64,000 nucleotides of DNA, taken from Taeniopygia guttata (taxonomy: Eukaryota; Chordata; Aves; Passeriformes; Estrildidae). This document shows positions 24,933 to 35,765 of the stretch, piece after piece. A program made the position numbers and the translations under genes. The DNA lies in assembly GCF_048771995.1 (NCBI RefSeq), contig NC_133024.1, forward strand, positions 3,415,001-3,479,000, read 5' to 3'. Each line of letters opens with the position of its first letter. Within the stretch, counting starts at the first letter, position 1. Below the pieces are notes generated by a model. The model had not been told where the DNA came from. It made no database searches and saw only the letters and a program-made list of their open reading frames with translations.

Positions 24933-27159
24933 AATGGTCCATCAGAAACAGCATCTTATAATACAGCTTTGCTGCCCTGCAAGAACTGCTGAAATCGTGT
25001 TCACAAGGCACATGGCAGGCCATTGGGTAAGTGCCAGGTACAAAGGACTGCTATTCTAATGATTAAAAAAAAATCTATTCATCTCTCAACCTCCACCTGA
25101 TCAATGGGCTAAAATTGGTTTTAAATGTGATCCCACTGTATTTTAAAATAAGCTGACTAAGGACAGTCTTATGCAGTCTACCTTCACCCTTTTAAAGATT
25201 TCATATCTCCACTGTTATGTGGCTAAATTACCAGGATTTTTAGTGTGTGTTACATTTTCTCTGTAATCCCTGCAGTAAAATAAAGGGATTTACCCAATCA
25301 TTGTCATGTGTAAGTGCATAGATATTAATCAGCAATTTTACACATTAGGGCAATTTTTCCTACTTTCTCTCAAACAACAGAAATATAATATCAAATCCAT
25401 AACAACCCTGTTCCATCTGTAAATCCATCTGGTTTTCTTAGTAAGTGCCTTTGAAATACTGATACATCTGGGGGAAAACGTGTTGCAAATAAACAAGTTT
25501 CATATACAGCATTTCAGTTTTGAATGCAAGAATTCACCCTTTCAATCTGGAATTCCACTGCATTCCTGTGACAGATATCTCTGTCTTGCAGGTTGTAGCA
25601 TATTGTTGTCACCTGAATATATACTCCTTTCTCTACAATACCTTTTGAACAGATACCTCCCTTCAATAAATGAAAGGTATAATAGAGAAGCTATTTGGAA
25701 GCATGAAATTTATCCATCTCTTTTTTCCTCTCAAGGATCTGTGAATTTGGTTGTTTCCTTGATGCTCCTTTTCTGTTTGATTATCTTCATTTTATGGGCA
25801 TAGGGATTTCAGGGGACTTGGTGTGACTGTGGCTCCTTTTGGAGCAATGTGCTGAACAAGCTTTACTGCTCCTGCTGCCTGAGTGACAGGTACTGAGCAC
25901 TGGTGTCTCTCTGATCAGGGTCAGAGAGGAAAACCAGCTACTTCTGATGCACCCTGAAATAAAATAAAAGCAATTCCATGCTAGTCAGGAGCATCGTCTG
26001 GACCAGTGACACTTTTTCCCAGTCAACACTAAGAAATTCACTACATACAATAATCTTCTGCCACCTAGAGAGAGACTTGGCAGAAAAACAGTGTAAAATT
26101 AGCAATTAACAATTTGCATAGAAAAAAAAAATTAATTTTTTCCACTCATTCTGAGCTTTGACAAGGGAAGCAGGGTGCTAATGTTTCCAGCATGCACTGT
26201 CTGGGGTAGACTGCAGCATAAACGTTCATCAATCCTGAAACCAGCTACTGTTCTTCTGTCTGTCAGAGCAGACACTATTTTCTCTGCATGAATATTCATT
26301 AATCAGACCACTGTACACTGCAGGTGAGTTCACAGAGGCTTTCCTTATCATGAAATGCAGGTTAAAACTTACTACAGCAAAAATACACTGTAGTGCACAT
26401 TGCTGAATGTTGCCAATCCCCTCACAGCACCACTGGAAATTCTCAAGACATGTCAATTCTTGGCTTGGACTTAGTTAGTGACTGAAGGAGAGGACACAGA
26501 GGATTTGTAAGGATTTTTTGATTTACCCACCAACAGATGTCCCATCAGGGAGTGACCCTTGAATCATAGCATGAACAGTAGTAAAAGAGTGCTTTGGAAA
26601 CCTTGTGCAACTAAGAGATGATTATACCAATAAGTGAAGAGAATGAGGAATGCTGAATTTCATGCTGCTCTGTAGGATATATTGTAAAACAAACAAAAAA
26701 AAATTTTCCCTAAAGACATGAATCTTTCCAGATTTTCAAGAGCTCCATGTCTGACTCTCAGCTGACAGAATACAGTCACCTTGGGGTTACATTGAACAGA
26801 AGTAGCTATCGATTAGAAAAGTGTTTGCAGATTAGGAGCTTTGCAAAAGAGTTGCTCAGCAATCTCTATTAATTGGATATTTTCAGCACTTGATACTTAA
26901 TTTCTATGTCCATTTAAGTGGGTCAATATTGTGGAAAAAGCTAGAAAACAGGTCTGGCACAATAAAACTGCAGCTCTCTTCCCATTTGTTTGGATCAGTC
27001 TAGGCAAATGCAGAATGTGTCTGCCCTCAGGCTGAATAACCACTGGGCTCACACTCCATGAAAAGGCTGTAATGGTTTCCATTTGGCACTGTACCAGGGA
27101 TTCATGGGTGTACCAAGTTTACACAATCTTGTCTCAGAAAGGAATCTTGGGTGATTGCT
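24933..27159. other. Unique noncoding DNA, no gene seen
   Basis: No mobile element or gene recognised. The 107-codon plus frame at 25480-25803 ends in a hydrophobic stretch but has no flanking exon signals that I can defend and no known domain. Confidence 0.5.
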
Positions 27160-27680
27160 TGGTCAAAACCACTCAGCTCAACATAGAGGAAGTTGTCCAG
27201 AATCATGAACAGTTGGGTTTTGAATATCTCACAGGCTGGAGACTCCACAACCTTTCCCAGCAGCAGAATTTCTCTTTATTCCAGTGTTCTGACTCTGTCT
27301 GTAGCAAAATATTTTCCTTCTGCTGAGCCTTCTCTTCAAGGGTAAATCATCCCAGCTCTCAGCTTCTCTCTATATGTCCCTGTAAATACTCCCTTAATCA
27401 TTGTGTCCTTTGCTCCAGTGTGTCCATGTCTCCTCTTCTACTGGACAAGAAAGATCTGAACACAGAACTCTAAATGTGGCAGGCAGGACTAAGGGTCGCC
27501 TCTCTTGAGCTGCTGGCAGTGTTCTTCCTAGTGCAGCCTTCTTTGCCACAAGGGTTTATTACTGCCTCATGTTTAATGGTTTTGGTCCACTGGGCTCCCC
27601 AACATCTTTTTTCAAAGCTCCTTCTCAGGCCCTGGTCGGTACTGGGGCGTGAAGTTATTCTCCTCTGGATCCTGCATGTG
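27160..27680 (-). mobile_element. Old CR1 LINE, 3' part, split by LTR copy B
   Basis: The plus strand carries the reverse complement of a diverged CR1 tail. Landmarks in order: CAGTTGGGTTTTGAATATCT, GGAGACTCCACAACC, CAGCTCTCAGC, GAACACAGAACTC, then GGTCGGTACTGGGG, ending at GGATCCTGCATGTG. More diverged than the 15.4-kb copy, so an older CR1 subfamily. It continues beyond the LTR at 28067. The left boundary is approximate because the 3' end is decayed. Confidence 0.85.
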
Positions 27681-28066
27681 TATTGTAAATGCAGGTGAAC
27701 CCAATGGGAAGAAATGCTGATGTCTGACTCAATTTAGAGGGCTGAATGATTTATTTATCATAACTATGCTAAAATACATTAATATGCTATATAAAAGGAG
27801 GATACTAAAACTCCATACTACTTTCTCTGACTCTAACACAACTGGTGGCCCTCTCTGAGAGCCCAGCCCCAGGTGGGTTGGATTGGCCATCAGGCTCAAA
27901 CAATCCTCACCAGAATCCAACCAAGCACTCACTCCAGGTAAACAATTCTCCAAACACATTCCACATGGGAAAAACAAGGAGCAGAAATAGAAATTGTTTT
28001 CTCTTTCATTTCTTACTATGCACCTCTATGAAAAATCCTGAGAGGGAGAGAAATGTGCTTGCCACA
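27681..28066 (-). mobile_element. Solo LTR, copy B (same family as copy A), inside CR1
   Basis: 386 bp, the same length and ends as copy A at 5435-5820: minus strand TGTGGCAAGC...TTTACAATA. The TATA-like and AATAAA signals are also shared (here ATAAATAAATCATTC on the minus strand). It interrupts a CR1 that resumes immediately afterwards. A clean 6-bp target duplication is not seen with the same ends as copy A (CATGTG left, TTTGTT right). A CATGTG/CATTTG match would need the element to stop two bases earlier. The frame at 27845-28219 is an LTR/CR1 hybrid artefact. Confidence 0.85.
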
Positions 28067-28430
28067 TTTGTTGAACTTCATGAGCTTCTCCTTGGTCCAT
28101 TTCTCCAGCCTGTCAAGATGCCTTCAAACAGCAGCACAGACATCTGGTGTACCAACCACCCTTCAGACTTTCATATTTCCTTCAGATTTTCTCAGGCTGC
28201 ACTCTGTCCTGTTGTCTAGGTCAGGAATAACAGTATTGGCCCCAGTGTTGACCCCTGGGTGTCCCACCAGTGACAGGCCTCCAGCCATACTTCAAGGCAC
28301 CATCACAATGTGCTGAGGCCAGCAGTTCAGCTTCTTTCTGGTCCATATCCCTGTCCACTTGTCTGACAAATTGTTTCACCAGTTTGTCTACTCTTGGACA
28401 CCTTTTAGACATCAGGATCTCCAGAAAAAT
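28067..28430 (-). mobile_element. Old CR1 LINE, 5' part of the copy split by LTR B
   Basis: It begins TTTGTTGAACTTCATGAGCT, the expected next CR1 segment, and continues through CAGCCTGTCAAGATGCC, TGACCCCTGGGTGTCCCACC and CACCAGTTTGTCTAC. The homology fades near 28430. Combined with 27160-27680 it represents roughly 880 bp of one CR1. The frames at 28053-28316 and 28221-28412 are shadows of this decayed LINE. Confidence 0.82.
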
Positions 28431-30860
28431 CAGGTTCTATTTAATTCTTTTTCTAGGAGGATGAAGCAACTAGTCCTTACAGACTGTAACATGAATATCC
28501 ATGGATTGGCTGTGCTGGAATAAGATAACTGGTCATAGTAATCTTGTCAGTTTTGATCCTCAGTTCTGTAGGAAACAGCACATCATGCTGAATAGGGATG
28601 AAGAGCAATTAGCCCACTGAAGGAAGCCTGCTGTGTTTCTGCCCTCAGAGGTTAGTATCCCAATGTGACTAAAGGAGAAATACTGAAGACATTTCCGAAA
28701 AACAACATGACCTTTAAGAGGAAAAGAAAAAAGTCTTCTTTTTCTTCTGCTATACATAGCAGAAAGCTTCTGCTTGAAATTGCAGTAAATCTGTGCCTTA
28801 AGCTAACATCTGGAGCCTTGCACATCTGTAGCTTAACTAAGAATCAGAGCATTTTTGTTAAGTAACTTACAAAGTACATGTACTTGTAACACTGACAGGA
28901 GACAAAATTTTACAGGGCTAGCAAAGATGGGTTGGAGACAACAAATGAAAATATGTCTAGTTTGAGTTCATCCATTTACTAATTCTCAAGGTTAGCCAAG
29001 TTCTTAATTTTTTTATAAATATAGCAACTATTGAATGCTTAGAAATACCTGAACACCTCATGACAATTCCTATAAGAAAAAGCTTTTTATAGGTATCCTG
29101 AACCTACTGAAGAGCAGGAATATCAGATTTCCCATAAAAAAAAAAAAAATATGGACGCAAACTCCCAGAATCCAAGTCTTTCTGATCATTGGTCTTACAG
29201 AGGGAAAGATAACTTTTCAGGTGTCTGAAAACACCATCTGCTCACACTTGTTAAGGCATGGAGTTCTGCAGAAACACAGAAATTACTGTGTTCTTCTCTC
29301 ATTCTGTATAACTGCTGCAAATGTCAGTACTTTGCTCATCCAAGTCCCATTGCACGGCAAAAGTCACCAGTAGAAAATATCAGTATCAAGTGAAGAAAAA
29401 ACTCTGCTAAAGCTTGTTTATGATGGATAATTGTGCCCTTTCTTCCCCTTGATGCATGTAACCATTTCATCCATACCCATTACCTGCACTGAGAAAACCA
29501 AACTTTTTGAATGCATCTCCCCATAATTCTTAAATCCTTTACTCTCTCAACAAAGACTTGGTTTTGCTGTTTTTTGCTGTGACAATATGATGTGTGCTAA
29601 TAATTTTCTGATTTGCTGCCACTGGTGTCTCAGCAATTGTTTTTTCATCATAGAGTTCTCTTTGGAGATTATTAGTCACTGTCAAGTGTGACCTGCTAGC
29701 TCCATTGTTAGTGGTTAATAAATGATTTTTTCTTTACATAATTTATACCAAAAATTAAACTCTAAAGGTTATGTGAGATGTTACCATTCCTAAAGACCAA
29801 GTCTAAAAGTGCAGGTATTAAAAAGGTGAGATGCAGGAAGCAGCACAGCTATTCTTGGGCAAGCATTGATAATTAGATATTACTTTGGAGAAAGGGCAAT
29901 GCTTCATCCGAAGATGAAGTATTATCTTCAATATCTCTTTGTGCATTTGGTGGAACATTCCCACTGATTGTGCTTCTAATCTCAAAATAAGTTGGCAGGT
30001 TTGCCCTTTTCTAGCTGAAATATAGTCTCTTCTGGGAAACCTTTACCAACACATCCTGACAACTGTTATGTCCTATTAAAGGTTGTTCAGAGATATTTGT
30101 AGTATCTTAAGTACACACTGCATTATTACAGGTGAATTCTACATCTGCATAGAGTAAAGATTTTGCTGAAAACAAAAGGCAAACATTTCTAGGGGCCATC
30201 TCATTTAGGAAGCAGGCTCATTCTTGTGCTAGGCTATTGTTGTATTTGATGGAGTTGCTTCAGGAACAGCAAAGTCCTCTGGGGATGAAAAACAGGCAGG
30301 TGTCAGACTCCAGGAGAAATGTGGCCATTTATGATCTTCTCCCCAAGAACAAGAGACTTCCACAGACACTTTTGATAGAAAAGGCAAAACCACAGTCTGA
30401 CTGAGCACTGAATCAGAGTGATATTAAAAATTGCTCTCAAATATTATTTATCTTTCTCCAGATGTCTTTAGGAAATTCCTCTTTATGTGGCAGAAGTGTT
30501 TTTTGTTTTGGTATAGTTTTGTATGGTTTAAAAAAAAAAAAAACAGCCAACCTGTTGATCACATGAGAAAATACAAGATTTCATTGCTTTTATGAAGAAG
30601 GAACATGCATGTTAGTCTCATTTAATGGTTTGAAAGACTTACCTTGTCTTCAATCAAGTAACTAAAAAATAAAAAAAAACCTGCTTGCTTGCATTATTAT
30701 TATTATTAAATTATCCCTTTTGGGCTGGCTAAACAGTCCACACTCCATTTTTGTCAAAAATCTACCCCAGAACATCTCATGACAATTTAGCCTTTATGTT
30801 TGTAGTAATATAAGTTACCCATTTGTGCTTATCACTGTAGAAAAGGACTGCAACGGTTAG

Positions 30861-30861
<1 letters not shown>
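28431..30861. other. Unique AT-rich noncoding DNA, no gene seen
   Basis: No repeat family or gene recognised. Short A runs occur at about 29136-29149 and 30530-30543. No open frame over 70 codons is worth reporting. Confidence 0.55.

Positions 30862-30888
<27 letters not shown>
30862..30888. repeat. A27 homopolymer
   Basis: An uninterrupted run of 27 A followed by GAAACAAAACCC. No AATAAA signal or gene-like sequence precedes it at the usual distance. Processed pseudogenes are scarce in birds because CR1 does not use poly(A) tails (established), so this is more likely a plain microsatellite. Confidence 0.9.
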
Positions 30889-30891
<3 letters not shown>

Positions 30892-32964
30892 ACAAAACCC
30901 TAGAAGCTTCAAATTCTTTTGAGAACCAGAAGTTAGAGTCTAGTGAACTATTTCCACTAGATGAATTATTGCTGAGAGTGTTACAATACTGGCTAACAGA
31001 CAGCATACTGATAATATCCAACTGTCACAATTCAGAAAAATATATAAAATAAAAACACGTCACATCTTCTTGTGTTTCCTTTAAACTTGTGCACAGGTAC
31101 CAGGAATGTAACAAAAAATAATTTTTTCAAGTTATTAAAAATATCCACAAAAACAACTCTGCTGACATCTGTCACACATTCCTGGGCCAAGAGGCAAGGG
31201 TCACTGGAAGGTAATTGCATATAAGTTCTATAGCATGTAATTATTTAATCCCTTTTATGTTAATAGCCACATTTAATCATTAAGGATGGTGAAAATGGAT
31301 TTGTCAAATATGTTTTAGCTAACTACAAGCTCAATAGACATATTCTGAAGACAATGTTTGCATGAAAGAAAAGTTACTTGGCCTTGTACGCAATTATATA
31401 AACGGATTTAGAAACAGCATCAACCTGTCTCTAGTCAGTCTCAGTCAGAAAAGCTCATCCCATCTATTTCTCTCTGTGAGCCAGCACATCCTGCTGAGGT
31501 GTGTATCCTGTGCTCGTGTGGATCTCCAGCAGAAAAAAAGTGTGTGTGCTTAGGAATTCAGCAAGAAAAACAGAACAGTGGGGCATTTGCAACTCATGAT
31601 AGTCTTAAGTGCTAGGCACTCAAATGCAAAATATAAAATCACATTAGCTTTTTCATTTGTTTTGTGAAAAAACCACCCAAACCTGACACAAGTTTAGCGT
31701 GTTTGCTTGCCCATCACACAAAAGTATTTTCCAATATTTATTGCAAGAGTCACAGCCTTTATTACTACTACTGATCCAGCCACCAGCCTATGAAAATCAG
31801 CCAAAAGATTTATTCCTAAGACTTTAGAATTAAGCACATGCTTAGTATAGTATAGCCAGATTTTAAGCCAGAGTTAGAACTTGTGACCTTCAAGTATAAA
31901 TTTATAATAGTGACATTTGTAAATTACTCTTTAAGACTAATTTAATGACATGGGTTGAACACATTGTTAACTTCAGCTGAAAAAGTATTCTCTTTATACT
32001 TTGCAAGCCTTTTTGTAACCTCCCCATTTCTTTGTATGTCCCTTGCATACAAAACCTGGACTTACTAAACAAACAATCACAGGCAGAAAAATCACAGATA
32101 TACATAATTACAAGTGGTTTATTTTCATGTAGCACTTCAAGGAAATGGAATTTACTGTGTGGGATTTGAGTCTGTGTGTCCTGAGAATTACCTCAACAAC
32201 AGACGCATAAGAAATGACTTGTATCATGTCTCTGAGAATACAAACATGGTTTCATATCTAAAACTTATTCTACAAAATAAATTAAAATAGACACTGCCTA
32301 CTTTATGAAGTAAATTGAACTAACACACCCACACAAGTGACTTTGAGCTGTCTGCCTATTTTAATAACTAAGAATGGCTTGGTTTTGAAGGAAACATATT
32401 TCTGACAAAACGGAAAAATATTCAGCCTTTGATCTTTCATTTTGCTTCCTGGGGTAGGAAAAAAAAAGGTTGTGAAGAAAGTATGAATAATGAGGTCACT
32501 TCACATTTGTGTTTCTTGCAAGAAGTAAAGAAAATAAATTTTGGAACTTAAAAATCCCAAAAACCTTTATAAAAGTAGATCTTCACTTTTATGTATGTCA
32601 GACAGCTGAAACTGATAAAAAGTTGGTTGGTGCTACTTAAAGCCAAAAAACACATGCACAGTCCACACTGAGTTATAGTTTGCAGGAGAAAAAAGAACCA
32701 GAAAGTGTCCCAGGACTGTAATTACAGAATAAAATGTAGGTGCTTATATTGTAAAATGAGAGTCAGTCTACAACCCAATTAAATTTGTCTCACTTTTCAA
32801 AAAACCATTTTGCTGTAACAATATGTACAAGGTAATTGAGGCTATGAGACACAGGCCTACAGTGTGAGCATGACTGTGCATCTCTAAGTGCTTATGAGTT
32901 GAGAAGGTATTTTAAAGGATTTTCTAGGCAGCTGGAAATCAGGAATCTGCTTTTGACAGCTTAA
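30889..32964. other. Unique AT-rich noncoding DNA, no gene seen
   Basis: No element or coding sequence recognised. Frames of 60-77 codons (31032-31220, 31362-31553, 31902-32135) are within chance expectation for this composition. Confidence 0.55.
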
Positions 32965-33205
32965 TGTGGAAATGGAGAGAGAGTGTGTGTAAAAGGTGGT
33001 GTGCAAGAGGGCATGAGAAAGAGTGAGCATGAGCCAGACAGGATGAGAGGAGGAGAGAGCAAGAAGAGGGGGCAAGAGCAAGTGGGAAAGAGCATGAGGA
33101 GAGCAAGGAAGTGCATGAGAGCAGCAACAGTGATTGCAAGAGCAACAGTGAGGGCAAGTGCAAGCAAGAGAGCAAGAGCATGAGAGCATGCAGGAGAAGG
33201 AGACC
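32965..33205 (+). repeat. Purine-rich degenerate GCAAGA/GCATGA tract
   Basis: About 240 bases in which the plus strand is overwhelmingly A and G, built from imperfect repeats of GAGCAAGA, GCATGAGA and GCAAGAGCAACAG. The strand bias removes stop codons from several frames, which explains the five overlapping open frames (32884-33189, 32939-33181 and 32961-33167 on minus, 32983-33183 and 33111-33314 on plus). It ends about 50 bp before LTR E. It may be an old, degraded hexanucleotide minisatellite. Confidence 0.75.
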
Positions 33206-33258
33206 TTGTCTGAAATGTTCAGTGATGTCAGCTATTAATCATGCAAGATGCAAGAAAC

Positions 33259-33861
33259 TGTTATGTATGGTAGATATAATTCGCGCTGTTTTTAGTATGA
33301 TATATGTGATATAAAATATTTGTTGGAGTATACATGTTTGTATTAGGAGTCCCCCCATCCTCACAGGCGAAACCTGGTGTATGTTGAAACCCGATTTGCA
33401 GGTAAAAGGATGAGGCTGGGCCAGGAGATGGGCCATGGCTGGAGGGATACAGGATGCCCAAGTGCTGATCATTGCGTGAACGACCCGAGACAGATATTAC
33501 AGAAATATTATAGAAATCCTCGGGCAGATACATAAACTTCATCAAGGGATTCAACAACTCCAGACACAGAATTGTTCTTCCTCATCACAAAAAAAAAAAA
33601 AAGAAAATCTCATTAACCTCTGGACTCTGAATGGAAGAAAAGACTGACTGCCGAAATCTTGGCCTCAGGTGGAATTTTCCCTATAAAAACCCCTTGTGCC
33701 AGGATGGAGTGTGTGGGCACAGAGGAAAACCTCTGCTGAGGCTGACTTCTTTGTTGCACACCCAAGGCTGACCCTTGTGGCTGGCGAGATAGAATTTGAT
33801 TGCCAATAAATATTTTATTTTTTCATTTTACATTTGGCTGGACAAATTTTCATTTATAACA
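33259..33861 (+). mobile_element. Solo LTR E (ERV1-like), unrelated to the other LTRs
   Basis: A 603-bp block starting TGTTATGTATGG and ending TTATAACA. It has a TATA box, CTATAAAAACCCC, at 33681-33693, an AATAAA polyadenylation signal at 33805-33810, and a GT-poor, T-rich U5. AAAC flanks both ends (33255-33258 and 33862-33865), a 4-bp duplication as made by gammaretrovirus-type integrases (family knowledge). It contains an A14 run at 33589-33602. I recognise the middle portion (33342-33440) as a recurrent songbird LTR text but do not assign a family name. No internal genes flank it. A 4-bp match alone is weak evidence for the exact ends. Confidence 0.75.
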
Positions 33862-35588
33862 AAACTATCTTGTCAGCAGTGAACTGTGTTTTGACCCACT
33901 TACTACGTGACCTAACATAGTGGGGCTGGAGCACTGAAGTTCAGCTACTAACACCGTGTTTGAAAGCAATATCAATTAGCTGGATGAAGATCAGTTTAAA
34001 AAAAAAAATCAGCAGAACACAAGGAGGGGCAAGTAAAATCTGATACGGGGTGTGAGTTTCTGCTGCTGGTGATTAACCCTGGCACAGTTTGTGCTGCTTC
34101 TCTGCCTCCTTTGCAAAGCACAGTGTGCATGCACTTGTTGATTAAGTGGACTTATACAGAGACTAAACTGCTGTCCTGAAGCATTCCCACTAATCATTCC
34201 TTTTGTATTTGAGGCCAAGTTCACAGTAGACTCCATGATAGTGGAATATACATATGAGCCCTGTACCATTACATGGATCAAATGATTCAAAAGGTGTAGT
34301 CCTCTAGTCTGCTTCCCACTGTCCACCCCCAGGCTCAGGTGGAAATGAACTTCTGGGACAGCTTCTGAGAACAAACACGTAGCTCAGATCAGTATTTCTC
34401 ACACATGAAGAAAAGCTCTCATATTACATCCAAAAAGAAAGAAAAATAAGGTGATGAAGGAGTAGGAGTGGCTCTAGAAACACAGCTGGAAATTAGCTAG
34501 CTCCAGTACTTGCAAGAAGCAGTTTGGATTTTGATTTCACTCGGGATGAGTTTCTGTATCCTATTACATACTTTGCTGTCTGTGATGTGCAGATTTGCAA
34601 GTTTGATGTCTTTTGGAGCATATCTGTGACCTGATAGTACATCCTCCCTCTGTCTGTCCCACATGATGCCAGGAGTCCCACTACTTGTTGCCAGAATACT
34701 TTTTAAAATTTTACTTTAAAATCATTTTAGCTTCCCTTCTAAAAGTAAGAACTGAAAATATAAATAATTATTAATCCAAGCACTGAACAAAGTTAATGTT
34801 TCCTCACTTGTAGCTATGTTGCATAGTATAATATTAAAAAGACAACCCACACTGAACAGAAGTCTGCTTGCCTAGCATCCTTCCAGGAGTCTGCCTCCCA
34901 GACATCCTTCAGCCTTCTGGAAGCAGTAAAATCCTTCTGCCAGAGGCACGAGATAATTCTGAAAGAGCTGAAAACGACTTTTCATAGCTCTAGGATTAAT
35001 GAGCTAGGTAGCCTGTCACTATTTGCTCATTATAAAGAAAGCTCAGAATGGTAATGGCTAAGAGTCATTAACTTCTGGCAGCAGCTCAGTGACATATGGG
35101 AAGAACTGGTGGCCTCAGCTCACTTCTTAGAGCATGTAACATTTCTCATTTGTCAGTCCCAGCAGAAAGACCAGAGTCTGAATGCAGACTGGAGAGCTGC
35201 TTTCTACATCCCAACTCTTACATCTCACGGAATTTGGAAGCTACCAGAGGAGCTGCTGTGGCTGCTGGGATTGCTGCACACATCAGTTTCAAATTAGGTA
35301 ATTTGGCATCCAGCCACTGACTTCAAGGCTAAGGGATTCTTAAAATAAAGCAACTCCCAAATCACTGTATTTCTTAAATAGCCATAGGAACATAGTCAAA
35401 TGCAATTACTGCTTGATCACACTTTTTATCTTAAGTCATGTCTCTTCAGTTCTCTCTCTTCTATTTTGAAGGAAAAAACCTCACAGATTTTTTTTTTTTT
35501 AATCATAACTCTACCTGAAACAAGTTAGAATTTACAGTACTTGGGATTTACCAAGAATTGCTAGCACAAAATAGCCTTGAACTACTTC
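33862..35588. other. Unique noncoding DNA, no gene seen
   Basis: Contains a 121-codon minus-strand frame (34009-34374) of mixed composition with no domain that I recognise and no obvious splice context. 34860-35340 is GC-richer than its surroundings, with overlapping plus-strand frames (35096-35320 and 35109-35297) that cannot both be real. No mobile element recognised. Confidence 0.45.
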
Positions 35589-35765
35589 TAAAAAAAAAAA
35601 TCAAAAAAAACCCCCAAAAAAACCCCAGAAAACAACAACAAAAAAAAACCCCAACAAAACCACACAAAAAAAAGATCCCCAAAAAAACCCCAAAAAACTC
35701 AAAAACAAACAAACAAACAAACAAAGAAAACAAAAAAAACAAAAAAGCCCAAAAAACAAAAACCA
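35589..35765. repeat. A/C-rich tract, (A)nCCCC type
   Basis: About 177 bases of nearly pure A and C: blocks such as CAAAAAAAACCCCC, AACAACAAC, CCCCAAAAAAACCCC, then five CAAA units at 35705-35724. Same style as the tracts at 15181 and 47131. The frames across it on both strands are artefacts. Confidence 0.92.

Noticed and set aside
24568..25059. 163-codon plus-strand frame
   Set aside because: It crosses the T23 homopolymer (a run of Phe) and overlaps a 96-codon minus frame. No known domain.
30862..30888. Poly(A) tail of a processed pseudogene
   Set aside because: No polyadenylation signal or gene-like text upstream. Birds rarely form processed pseudogenes.
32884..33314. Five overlapping frames on both strands
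   Set aside because: They result from strong purine bias, which removes stop codons, and show only repetitive Ser/Leu/Cys or Arg/Ala residues.
34009..34374. 121-codon minus-strand frame
   Set aside because: Ordinary composition, but no domain, no splice context and no paralogue in the window. Within chance for 64 kb.
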